In this document: positions 7,917 to 15,741 of the stretch, piece by piece
How the letters are laid out: every line of letters starts with the position of its first letter
How positions within the stretch are numbered: position 1 is the stretch's first letter
Assembly: GCA_049654905.1 (NCBI GenBank)
Contig: JBASIS010000303.1
Coordinates: 1-18,498, forward strand
Direction of reading: 5' to 3'
Source of the DNA: M0108 sp049654905
Lineage (GTDB): Bacteria; Pseudomonadota; Gammaproteobacteria; Chromatiales; Chromatiaceae
DNA length: 18,498 nt
The notes under the pieces: generated by a model
What the model saw: the letters and a program-made list of their open reading frames with translations, nothing else
The model's database searches: none
Told to the model about the DNA's origin: nothing
Translations under genes and position numbers: made by a program

Positions 7917-10900
7917 ATGAAGCTTCACTTCGAGCCCAATCTGGACTACCAGCTCCAGGCCATCGAGGCCGTCTGCGACCTGTTTCACGGGCAGGAGACC
8001 TGCCGCACCGAGTTCACCGTCACGCGCGACACGGCCAGCGGACAAATGTCTTTGCTGGAAAATGACCTCGGCATCGGCAACCGGCTGACCCTGCTGGACG
8101 ATGAGCTGCTGGCGAACCTGCACGCCATCCAGCTCCGGCATGGCCTGGCGCCCTCGGCGAGACTCGCGTCCGGCGACTTCACCGTGGAGATGGAGACCGG
8201 CACGGGCAAGACCTACGTCTATCTGCGCACCATTTTCGAGTTGCACAAGCGCTATGCCTTCACCAAGTTCGTCATCCTGGTGCCCTCGGTGGCGATCAAG
8301 GAAGGGGTCTATCACACCCTTGAGACCGCCGCCGATCACCTCAAGGGGCTCTACGCGGGCACGCCCTTCGACTTCTTCCTCTACGACTCGGCCAAGCTCG
8401 GCCAGGTGCGCAACTTCGCCACCAGCCCGCAGATCCAGGTCATGGTGATGACGGTAGGCGCTATCAACAAGTTCGGCGACGAGCAGCAGGCGCAGACGGA
8501 GGAGGCGGACGAGGCCAGCCGCCGCGAGAAATCCAAGAACGTCATGTATCGGCATAGCGAGAAGACCGGCGGGGAAAAGCCCATCGATCTCATTCGGGCG
8601 ACGCGCCCCATCCTCATCGTGGACGAGCCGCAGAGCGTGGAGGGTGGCCTCGACGGCAAGGGCAGGCAGGCCATGATGCGGATGAATCCGCTGTGCAACC
8701 TGCGCTATTCCGCGACGCCAAAGCAGGCGCACCACATGATCTTCAAGCTTGATGCGGTGGACGCCTACGAGCGCAAGCTGGTGAAGCAGATCGAAGTGGC
8801 GGCGGCGGCCGTGGAGGGCGGGCACAACAAGGCCTATGTGCGCTTCATCTCTCCGGTATCCCGTGGCAAACGTGTCGTGGGTGCCAGGGTGGAGCTGGAT
8901 ATCGCCACCGCTCACGGCGTGGCCCGGCAAACGGTCAGCGTGTCACCGCTCGACAAACTCGCAGAGGTCACCGGGCGGGAGATATACCGGGACCACCTCA
9001 TCGGGCAGGACATCCGGGATGCCAGGGATGACAAGTTCATGGAGCTGCGCTATCCCGGCGGCGAGAAATACCTGCGTCCCGGCGAGGCTCACGGCGCCGT
9101 GGAGCCGCTCACCCTGCAACGCCAGATGATCCAGCGCACCATCAAGGAGCACCTGGACAAGGAAAAGCGGCTACGCCCCCAGGGCATCAAGGTGCTGAGC
9201 CTGTTTTTTATCGACGCCGTGGAGAAATATCGGCGGTACGACGCTGCGGGCAACCCGATGAAGGGCGACTATGCCGTCATTTTCGAGGAGGAATATCGCC
9301 GCCTCGCCAGGCATCCCGATTACCAGAGCCTCTTCAAGGAAGTGGACTTGGCGACGGCCGTCGAGGAGGTGCACAACGGCTACTTCTCCATCGACAGGAA
9401 GAAGGTCGGCGGCAAGACCCTGGAGGTGTTCAAGGACACCAAAGGTACCACCCAGGCCGACGATGGCACCTACAGCCTCATCATGCGGGACAAGGAGAAG
9501 TTGTTGAGCTTGGACACGCCCCTGAAGTTCATCTTCTCGCATTCCGCCTTGCGTGAAGGCTGGGACAACCCGAACGTCTTCCAGATTTGCGCCCTACGGG
9601 AGATGGCGTCCGAGCAGCAACGCCGCCAGACCATTGGGCGCGGCTTGCGCCTCTGCGTCAATCAGGATGGCGAGCGCCTGCGCGGCTTCGAGGTGAATAC
9701 CTTGACCGTGATCGCGACCGAGAGCTACGAACAGTTCGCCGAGCAACTCCAGCAAGAGATCGAGGACGAAACGGGCATCCGCTTCGGCATCGTGGAGGCG
9801 CATCAATTCGCCGGAGTCACCGCCACCGGCGCCGATGGCCAGCCGGCGCCGCTGGGCTTCGAGCAGGCGCAAGTCCTGTGGGTGCACTTAAAATCCGCCG
9901 GTCTGCTGAACCCCCAAGGTAAGGTGCTGGACGCGCTCCGCAAGGCACTCAAGGACGACACCCTGACCCTGCCGCCGCCCTTCGCGGCGCATTTGCCCCA
10001 GGTGCGGGAGATTCTGCGCAAGCTGGCCGGACGCCTGGAGATCAAGAACGCCGATGAGCGCAGGCAGGTGAAGAGCCGCCAGGCCGTGCTGGAAGGGGCC
10101 GACTTCAAGGCGCTGTGGGAGCGCATCAAGCACAAGACCACCTACCGGGTGCGGTTCGATAATGAAGCCCTGCTGGTGACCTGCATCAAGGCCCTGGCGG
10201 AGGCGCCGCCGATCGCCAGGACCCGCCTGCAATGGCGCAAGGCCGACCTGGCCATCGGCCGTTCTGGCGTGGACACCAAGGCAACGGTCACCTCCGCCCC
10301 CGTGATCCTCGACGAGGGCGACATCGAACTGCCAGATCTCCTTACCGATCTCCAGGACAAGACCCAGCTCACGCGCCGTAGCCTCTATCGCGTCATCGCG
10401 GCGAGTGGCCGGCTGGATGACTTCAAGCGCAACCCCCAGCAGTTCATCGAGCTTGCCGCCGAGATTATCAACCGCACCAAGCGCCTGGCCCTGGTGGATG
10501 GCATCAAATACCAGCGCATCGGCGCGGAGGCCTATTACGCCCAAGAGCTCTTCGAGAACATAGAGCTATCCGGTTATCTCAAGTCGATGATCGACGCCAA
10601 CAAGTCGATCCACGAGCAAGTGATCTACCAGTCCGACATCGAGCGGACCTTTGCCGACGACCTGGAGAAGAACGAGGCGGTCAAGGTGTACGCCAAGCTC
10701 CCGGGCTGGTTCCGGGTCCCGACACCTCTTGGCCCCTATAACCCCGACTGGGCCGTCCTGGTGGAGAAGGACGGCGCGGAGCGCCTTTACCTCGTCGTCG
10801 AAACCAAAGGCAGCCTCTTTAACGATGACCTGCGCGACCAGGAGAGCGCCAAGATCCATTGTGGCAAGGCACACTTCCAGGCGCTGGCGGTGGGTGAACC

Positions 10901-10958
10901 ACCGCATGCGCGCTACTTGGTGGCGGGGTCCGTGAATGATGTCCTTAATAACCTCTAG
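7917..10958 (+). CDS. res: Type III restriction endonuclease subunit Res (SF2 helicase-nuclease)
   Basis: ATP-driven restriction subunit, 1013 residues, which works with Mod to cleave DNA away from unmethylated sites. Superfamily 2 motifs appear in order: Walker A METGTGKT with Lys98, motif II DEPQ at 236-239, motif III RYSATPK, motif V FSHSALREGWDNPNVFQ, and motif VI QTIGRGLR with Gln571, Gly574 and Arg575. The C-terminus has a PD-(D/E)xK nuclease centre: Asp944 in YNPDW, then Glu962 and Lys964 in VVETKG. Length and the opening MKLHFEPNLDYQLQAI match the family, which fixes ATG 7917 as the start even though no Shine-Dalgarno precedes it. All catalytic motifs are intact, so the gene looks functional. 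A Schlafen-like gene separates it from mod. Confidence 0.96.
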   Translation: MKLHFEPNLDYQLQAIEAVCDLFHGQETCRTEFTVTRDTASGQMSLLENDLGIGNRLTLLDDELLANLHAIQLRHGLAPSARLASGDFTVEMETGTGKTYVYLRTIFELHKRYAFTKFVILVPSVAIKEGVYHTLETAADHLKGLYAGTPFDFFLYDSAKLGQVRNFATSPQIQVMVMTVGAINKFGDEQQAQTEEADEASRREKSKNVMYRHSEKTGGEKPIDLIRATRPILIVDEPQSVEGGLDGKGRQAMMRMNPLCNLRYSATPKQAHHMIFKLDAVDAYERKLVKQIEVAAAAVEGGHNKAYVRFISPVSRGKRVVGARVELDIATAHGVARQTVSVSPLDKLAEVTGREIYRDHLIGQDIRDARDDKFMELRYPGGEKYLRPGEAHGAVEPLTLQRQMIQRTIKEHLDKEKRLRPQGIKVLSLFFIDAVEKYRRYDAAGNPMKGDYAVIFEEEYRRLARHPDYQSLFKEVDLATAVEEVHNGYFSIDRKKVGGKTLEVFKDTKGTTQADDGTYSLIMRDKEKLLSLDTPLKFIFSHSALREGWDNPNVFQICALREMASEQQRRQTIGRGLRLCVNQDGERLRGFEVNTLTVIATESYEQFAEQLQQEIEDETGIRFGIVEAHQFAGVTATGADGQPAPLGFEQAQVLWVHLKSAGLLNPQGKVLDALRKALKDDTLTLPPPFAAHLPQVREILRKLAGRLEIKNADERRQVKSRQAVLEGADFKALWERIKHKTTYRVRFDNEALLVTCIKALAEAPPIARTRLQWRKADLAIGRSGVDTKATVTSAPVILDEGDIELPDLLTDLQDKTQLTRRSLYRVIAASGRLDDFKRNPQQFIELAAEIINRTKRLALVDGIKYQRIGAEAYYAQELFENIELSGYLKSMIDANKSIHEQVIYQSDIERTFADDLEKNEAVKVYAKLPGWFRVPTPLGPYNPDWAVLVEKDGAERLYLVVETKGSLFNDDLRDQESAKIHCGKAHFQALAVGEPPHARYLVAGSVNDVLNNL

Positions 10959-11054
10959 GCTGGCACGGACACGCCCCGCTTGTTTGGGACGCTGGATACC
11001 CAAGATGATTAGCCACAAACTGGCGCAACAGCCTGCCGCCAGGGGAGGACCCCC

Positions 11055-12312
11055 ATGACCCCGGACGAACTTCGGCAATTGATCCTGCAGGGCGAGAACT
11101 CGGGCGTCGAGTTCAAGCGTGACGATTTGCGCCCGGAGCAACTGGCACGGGAAGTGGTGGCCCTGGCTAATTTCCAGGGCGGGCGGGTGCTGATTGGCGT
11201 CGAGGATGATGGCCGGATCAGCGGCATCCAGCGCAAGGATCTGGAACAGGGTGATGGACGCCGTCTTTGGGCGGCTGGTCCATCCGCAACTCCTGCCCTA
11301 CTACGAGGAGGTACCGCTGGACGAAGGCCGGCGGGTGGCCGTCGTCACGGTGCTGGCGGGTACCGCCAAGCCTTATGTGGTCCGGTTCCGTCAGCGCGAG
11401 GATATCTATGTGCGCGTCGGCAGTACCTCGCAACTCGCCAGTCGGGAACGGCAGGCGGCCCTGTTCGCGTCCGGGGGGTTGTTGCACCCCGAATTGCTGC
11501 CGGTCTCGGGGAGTGCCCTCGCGGACCTGGACCCTGCTCGCCTGACGGATTATCTGGGCCGGGTTCTGAGTGACGCGGTGCCCGCCGACGAAGCCGCCTG
11601 GTGGGAGCGGCTCTGCGGTCTGGGCTTCATGGCCGAGAGGGCCGGGGGACCGCCTGTCTGCACCATTGCGGGACTGGTGCTGTTCGCCTACCGTCCCCGC
11701 CGTTTGTTGCGGCAGGCGGGTCTGCGCTGGATGGTATTCGTGGGCGATGACATGGATTATCGCGCCCTGGACGATACCGTCCTGGATGCCCCTCTGGTGG
11801 GTTTATGGACGGTTTCCGGGAGCGGCCAGGTCTTCCAAGCCCAGCCCGGTTTACTCGAGCTGACCCTGGAGCGGGCGCGACCCTTTATCTCGGAGGAAGC
11901 CGAAGCGTTGGTGGATGATTTACGCCGCGAGCGCCTGTGGCACTATCCGCTCCTGGCCGTGCGCGAGGCCCTGCTCAATGCCTTCGCCCATCGCGACTGG
12001 ACCCGGCCGGGCGAGGTGGAGGTAGTGCGCTACGGAGATCGGCTGACGGTGACCAGCCCCGGTGCGCTACAGAATGCCATGACGGTGGCCAAGATGCTGG
12101 CCGGCCAGCGGTCGGCGCGCAATCCGATCATCGTCGAGGTGCTGCGTGACTATGGCTATGTCGAACATCGTGGCATGGGTGTGCGGCGCCGGATCGTGCC
12201 GCTCACTCGCGCTTTCTCGGGCCGGGATGCCCAGTTCGAAGCGGCGGAGGATTTTTTGCGTCTGACCTTGCCGGCGCGGGTGGGGACCGGTGGCACTGGG
12301 CCCGACGGGTAA
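11055..12312 (+). pseudogene. Schlafen-like AlbA_2 / GHKL ATPase protein 3, frameshifted
   Basis: A third COG2865-type gene, shorter than the other two (about 418 residues if repaired). The first frame, from ATG 11055 with AGGGGAGG at 11041-11048, encodes a good AlbA_2 start: E14-x4-E19-x-K21 (ENSGVEFK), then GVEDD with D51-D52 and GIQRKDLEQ. At 11247-11251 homology jumps to the next frame (VMDAVFGRLVHPQLLPYYEEV) and continues to TAA 12310-12312. This equals one inserted base or two missing bases. The second part finishes the AlbA_2 domain (GRRVAVVTV, DIYVRVGS) and contains a GHKL N-box, REALLNAFAHRDW, with Glu coded at 11965 and Asn at 11977, then GMGVRRRIVPL. No extended wHTH tail is present. 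No slippery homopolymer lies at the break, so a mutation or an assembly error is likelier than programmed frameshifting. Confidence 0.8.
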
Positions 12313-12478
12313 CCCCGAGGTCCTCTACTGAGCCGCCCCTCTGCCAACCTGCCCCCCACGGGAATGATGAGTCACACATCGGGCCCTGAAATGAAACGGG
12401 AACAGGACTTCTCTCAAGGTGTGCGCCGCAAGCATCATGGCCCCAGCCAGTAGCTCAACCACCAACCGGAGAGCCGTT

Positions 12479-13315
12479 ATGAACACCATTGAAAAGGCCC
12501 AGCCCACGGACACCCCCACCCGGATGCCGACCTGGTTCATCCCCCATGGCGGTGGTCCCTGCTTTTTCATGGACTGGAATCCACCCCGGGCCTGGGACAA
12601 GATGGCGGCCTTCCTCAAGGGGGTGGCCGCCGCCTTGCCCCGGCGTCCCGAGGCCATCCTCGTCGTTTCGGCTCACTGGCTGGAGTCCGGCTTCCACGTC
12701 ACCAGTGCTCCCCGGCCCGACCTTATCTATGATTATTATGGTTTTCCGCCGCACACCTACGCCCTGAAGTATCCCGCCTCCGGAGAGCCCCGCTTGGCAT
12801 CACGCATCACCGAGCTGCTGGGGCAGGCCCATCTGCCTTCTCATGCCGATCCGAGCCGGGGCTTCGACCATGGGATGTTTATCCCCCTGATGCTGATGTT
12901 CCCCGACGCGGACATCCCGGTGGTACAGGTTTCGCTGCGTCGGGACCTGGACCCCGCACGCCATTTGCAGGCGGGTCAAGCCTTGGCGCCCCTGCGCGAC
13001 GAGGGCGTCCTGATCCTGGGCAGCGGCATGAGCTTCCACAACATGCGGGGCTATGGCGACCCCCGTTTCGGACCCATCTCCGACCAGTTTGATGCCTGGC
13101 TGACGGCCGCCGTGGCGGCGGAAGCACCACAACGCGAACAATTGCTGATCGATTGGGCTCAGGCCCCCGGGGCGCGTCTGTCTCATCCCCTCCGGGCGGA
13201 AGAGCATCTGCTGCCCTTGATGGTGGTGGCCGGCGCGGCCACCGATCAGCCTGGGCAGCGCGTCTTCAGCGACCGGGTGATGGAAACCACCCTGTCCGCT
13301 TTCCGATTTGGCTGA
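12479..13315 (+). CDS. ygiD: LigB-type extradiol ring-cleavage dioxygenase (YgiD/DODA family)
   Basis: A 278-residue class III extradiol dioxygenase of the 4,5-DOPA-dioxygenase type, a cytoplasmic metal-dependent enzyme that opens catechol-like rings; the true substrate is uncertain. Family landmarks are IPHGGGP (His23), VVSAHW (His66), DYYGFPPHTYALKYPA, FDHGMFIPL (His131), LGSGMSFHN and EEHLLPL (His243), covering the expected metal and catalytic histidines. ATG 12479 is preferred over the longer in-frame ATG 12419 because GGAG sits at 12468-12471 and homology begins at MPTWFIPHGG. It is 166 bp from the broken AlbA_2 gene, and no functional link to the defence genes is evident. I regard it as the first gene of the neighbouring chromosomal block. 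Confidence 0.88.
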   Translation: MNTIEKAQPTDTPTRMPTWFIPHGGGPCFFMDWNPPRAWDKMAAFLKGVAAALPRRPEAILVVSAHWLESGFHVTSAPRPDLIYDYYGFPPHTYALKYPASGEPRLASRITELLGQAHLPSHADPSRGFDHGMFIPLMLMFPDADIPVVQVSLRRDLDPARHLQAGQALAPLRDEGVLILGSGMSFHNMRGYGDPRFGPISDQFDAWLTAAVAAEAPQREQLLIDWAQAPGARLSHPLRAEEHLLPLMVVAGAATDQPGQRVFSDRVMETTLSAFRFG

Positions 13316-13342
13316 GACGACTAAAAGGCCCCGGAACGAGAT

Positions 13343-13364
13343 GGCAGGGCGGTAACGCCTTGCC
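13343..13364 (+). terminator. Stable hairpin with a GTAA loop downstream of the dioxygenase gene
   Basis: GGCAGGGCG (13343-13351) pairs with CGCCTTGCC (13356-13364). This gives nine pairs including one G-U, closed by GTAA, a GNRA-type tetraloop. It begins 28 nt after the dioxygenase stop. No T-run follows, so it may be a 3'-end stabiliser or a factor-dependent stop rather than a classical terminator. It could also belong to the receptor leader if transcription starts upstream of it. Confidence 0.4.
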
Positions 13365-13397
13365 GGTCACCGCAGGTACGGTCCTCCCGTTTGCCCC

Positions 13398-13412
13398 GCG
13401 ACAATTTGTCGC
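13398..13412. promoter_or_regulatory. 15-bp palindrome, candidate RegA/RegR-family operator
   Basis: GCGACAA-T-TTGTCGC is a perfect 7-bp inverted repeat around one base, 70 bp before the receptor ATG. From memory, the RegR box of Bradyrhizobium is GNGRCRTTNNGNCGC; this site matches it at all specified positions but one. A RegA-family regulator is encoded just downstream at 15742-16290, making it the natural candidate to bind here. A possible promoter follows: TTGCTC (13428-13433), an 18-nt spacer and GCTAAT (13452-13457), which is weak. Confidence 0.55.
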
Positions 13413-13482
13413 ATACCCCTCCGCCAGTTGCTCCCTTGATAATAATCAATCGCTAATCACCAACCGATTAAGGAAGCATCCG

Positions 13483-15741
13483 ATGGGGCATCGCCTTCAC
13501 CCGCTAGCCACCGCCGTGGCGGTCGCCTGTGCCATGACGGCGACCTGGCATCACGCCGGCGCCGAAAGCGCGACCGAACTGAGTGAAATCGTCGTCAGTG
13601 CCGAGACGCCCGGATCCTTCCCCAGTTCCAGTGTCGTGACGGGCCCTGCCTTGGAGGCCGCTCGGGTCGGCACCAGCGATACCGCCAAGCTGTTGCTCCA
13701 GGTGCCGGGCGTCAGCCTCTACGGGGCCGGTGGCGTCTCCAGTCTGCCGGCCATTCATGGCCTGGCCGACGACCGGGTACGCGTCAAGGTCGATGGCATG
13801 GACCTGATCGCCTCCTGTCCCAATCACATGAATCCCCCCCTATCCTATCTCGACCCGACGGCGGTCGGCAGTCTCAAGGTCTATGCCGGCATCGTGCCCG
13901 TCAGCCTGGCGGGCGACAGCATCGGCGGCACCATCATCGCGGACTCGCCCGAGCCGGAATTCGCCGGCCCAGATCAAAAATATCTGCTCAAGGGTACGGC
14001 AGGCGGCTACTACCAGAGCAACGGCAACGGTTACAGCGCCAATATCGGGGCCAGCGCGGCCACCGATAGCCTCAGCATCGCCTACAGTGGCGCCTTGGCG
14101 AAGTCGCAGAACTACAAGGCCGGTGGCGACTTCAAGACCACGGGGGCCACGGGCCGTCTCGGGCATACCCTGCCCCTGAACGAGGTGGGATCGACGGCCT
14201 ATGACACGCGCAACCAGACGCTGGATTTCGCCTGGAAGAGCGGTATTCACAAGATCGAGGCCGAGATCGGCTACCAGGATATTCCCCAGGAACTGTTCCC
14301 GAACCAGCGCATGGATATGCTCGGCAATGAGCAAACGAGCTTTAATCTGAATTACACCGGGGAGTTCGCCTGGGGCGATCTGGAGGCCCAGACTTACTAC
14401 CAGTATGTCGACCATTTCATGGATTTTGGCCCGGATAAGCGCTTCTGGTATGGCCCCGCCTCCGGCCGGACGACCGTCGATGGCAAGCCCTGTTGGCCCA
14501 TCAGCAATACCTGCGCCGCTGGCATGCCCATGAACACCGAGGCCAAGACCCTGGGTGCCAGCCTTCAGGCCGACATCGATCTGACCGATACGCAGTTGTT
14601 GCGGCTGGGGGCCGAATACCAGGGCTACCGCCTTGATGACTGGTGGTCACCCTCCGGGGCCAACATGTATCCGGGCACCTTCTGGAACATCAACGACGGC
14701 CGGCGCGACCGGGTGGCGCTTTACGGCGAATGGGAGGCGCGGCCAACGCCGCAATGGCTGACCTTGCTGGGTATTCGCTTCGAGCAGGTCGATATGAGTA
14801 CCGGGGATGTGTGGGGCTACAGTACGAGTCCAATGGCGATGGGGAATCAATACGCCGAAGCGAACCGATTCAATGCTCAAGACCGTCAGGAAACCGACAA
14901 CAATGTCAACCTGACCGCCCTGGCCCGTTATCGGCTGGACGAGACCAAGAACCTGGAATTCGGCTTTGCCCACCTGGTGCGCTCCCCCAATCTTTACGAG
15001 CGCTACACCTGGTCCTCCTGGACCATGGCCGCGAGCATGAACAACTCGGTGGGCGATGGTAACGGCTATGTCGGCGACATCAATCTAAAACCGGAACAGG
15101 CCAATACCCTCTCGGCGACCTTCGACTGGCATGCCCCGGAGCGTGACTGGGAAATTCAGGCGACGCCCTATTACACCTATGTCACCGATTACGTCGATGC
15201 CATCAGGACGGCGGTCTGGATGCCCGACGCCTTCAATGTCCTGCAATATGCCAATCAGAAGGCGCAGCTCTACGGCATCGATATCTCGGGCAAGATGCCT
15301 CTCTTCAAGAATGACTTTGGCCGGTTTGGCCTCAAGGGCCTCCTGAACTATACCAAGGGCGAGAACCTGGATACGAATGATGGCCTTTACAACATCATGC
15401 CGCTCAATGTGGCCCTGTCCCTGACTCAGCAACTGGGCGGTTGGGACAATGGCATCGAGGTGGTCATGGTCGATGCCAAGGATGACCTGTCCGAGATCCG
15501 TAACGAGATCGAAACCCCGGGATATACCCTCTTCAATCTGCGGGGCAGTTATTCCTGGACCAAGGTCAGGCTCGACTTTGGCATCGAGAACCTGCTTGAC
15601 CGCTTCTATTCCCTGCCGCTGGGTGGCGCCTATTTGGGGCAGGGTAAAACCATGGAACTCAACCCCCCCACCCCGGCCTGGGGCACCGCGGTTCCCGGCA
15701 TGGGGCGGTCCTTCTATGTCGGGATGAATATCAAGTTCTGA
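13483..15741 (+). CDS. oprC: TonB-dependent outer-membrane copper receptor (OprC/NosA-like)
   Basis: A 752-residue outer-membrane barrel receptor. A signal peptide is visible at about 1-26 (hydrophobic ATAVAVACAMTAT, cleavage near HHAGA), followed by a TonB-box-like EIVVSAE. The plug domain contains VKVDGMDL and GDSIGGTI, and the last residue is Phe (SFYVGMNIKF), as expected for a barrel strand. The copper-binding residues described for Pseudomonas OprC, CxxxM and HxM, are both present: Cys112 to Met116 (SCPNHMNPPLSY) and His311 to Met313 (DHFMDF). Copper import is therefore the most likely role, powered by TonB-ExbB-ExbD. ATG 13483 is chosen because of AAGGA at 13470-13474 and the signal peptide; the open frame extends back to 13153 only by overlapping the dioxygenase gene. 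Its stop touches the stop of the convergent response-regulator gene. Confidence 0.9.
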   Translation: MGHRLHPLATAVAVACAMTATWHHAGAESATELSEIVVSAETPGSFPSSSVVTGPALEAARVGTSDTAKLLLQVPGVSLYGAGGVSSLPAIHGLADDRVRVKVDGMDLIASCPNHMNPPLSYLDPTAVGSLKVYAGIVPVSLAGDSIGGTIIADSPEPEFAGPDQKYLLKGTAGGYYQSNGNGYSANIGASAATDSLSIAYSGALAKSQNYKAGGDFKTTGATGRLGHTLPLNEVGSTAYDTRNQTLDFAWKSGIHKIEAEIGYQDIPQELFPNQRMDMLGNEQTSFNLNYTGEFAWGDLEAQTYYQYVDHFMDFGPDKRFWYGPASGRTTVDGKPCWPISNTCAAGMPMNTEAKTLGASLQADIDLTDTQLLRLGAEYQGYRLDDWWSPSGANMYPGTFWNINDGRRDRVALYGEWEARPTPQWLTLLGIRFEQVDMSTGDVWGYSTSPMAMGNQYAEANRFNAQDRQETDNNVNLTALARYRLDETKNLEFGFAHLVRSPNLYERYTWSSWTMAASMNNSVGDGNGYVGDINLKPEQANTLSATFDWHAPERDWEIQATPYYTYVTDYVDAIRTAVWMPDAFNVLQYANQKAQLYGIDISGKMPLFKNDFGRFGLKGLLNYTKGENLDTNDGLYNIMPLNVALSLTQQLGGWDNGIEVVMVDAKDDLSEIRNEIETPGYTLFNLRGSYSWTKVRLDFGIENLLDRFYSLPLGGAYLGQGKTMELNPPTPAWGTAVPGMGRSFYVGMNIKF

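Noticed and set aside
7911..8930. Long antisense open frame of 339 codons opposite res
   Set aside because: It has no recognisable domain, lies wholly opposite the well-supported Res helicase motifs, and such frames are common in GC-rich coding DNA. The same applies to antisense frames at 5324-6121, 9888-10544 and 3183-3857.
11021..11041. TGGCG/CGCCA hairpin before the third AlbA_2 gene
   Set aside because: Only five pairs with an 11-base loop; expected by chance at this GC content.
12419..12478. Longer dioxygenase start at 12419
   Set aside because: The added 20 residues have no family similarity, and ATG 12479 carries a ribosome-binding site.
13436..13470. Fur-like box upstream of the copper receptor
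   Set aside because: TTGAT-AATA-ATCAA and TAATC/GATTA are short symmetric elements, but only one hexamer resembles the Fur consensus. They overlap the proposed -10 region and may simply be AT-rich promoter sequence.
13153..13482. N-terminal extension of the copper receptor frame
   Set aside because: It would overlap the dioxygenase gene and place the signal peptide 110 residues inside the protein. ATG 13483 has a ribosome site and a proper signal peptide.
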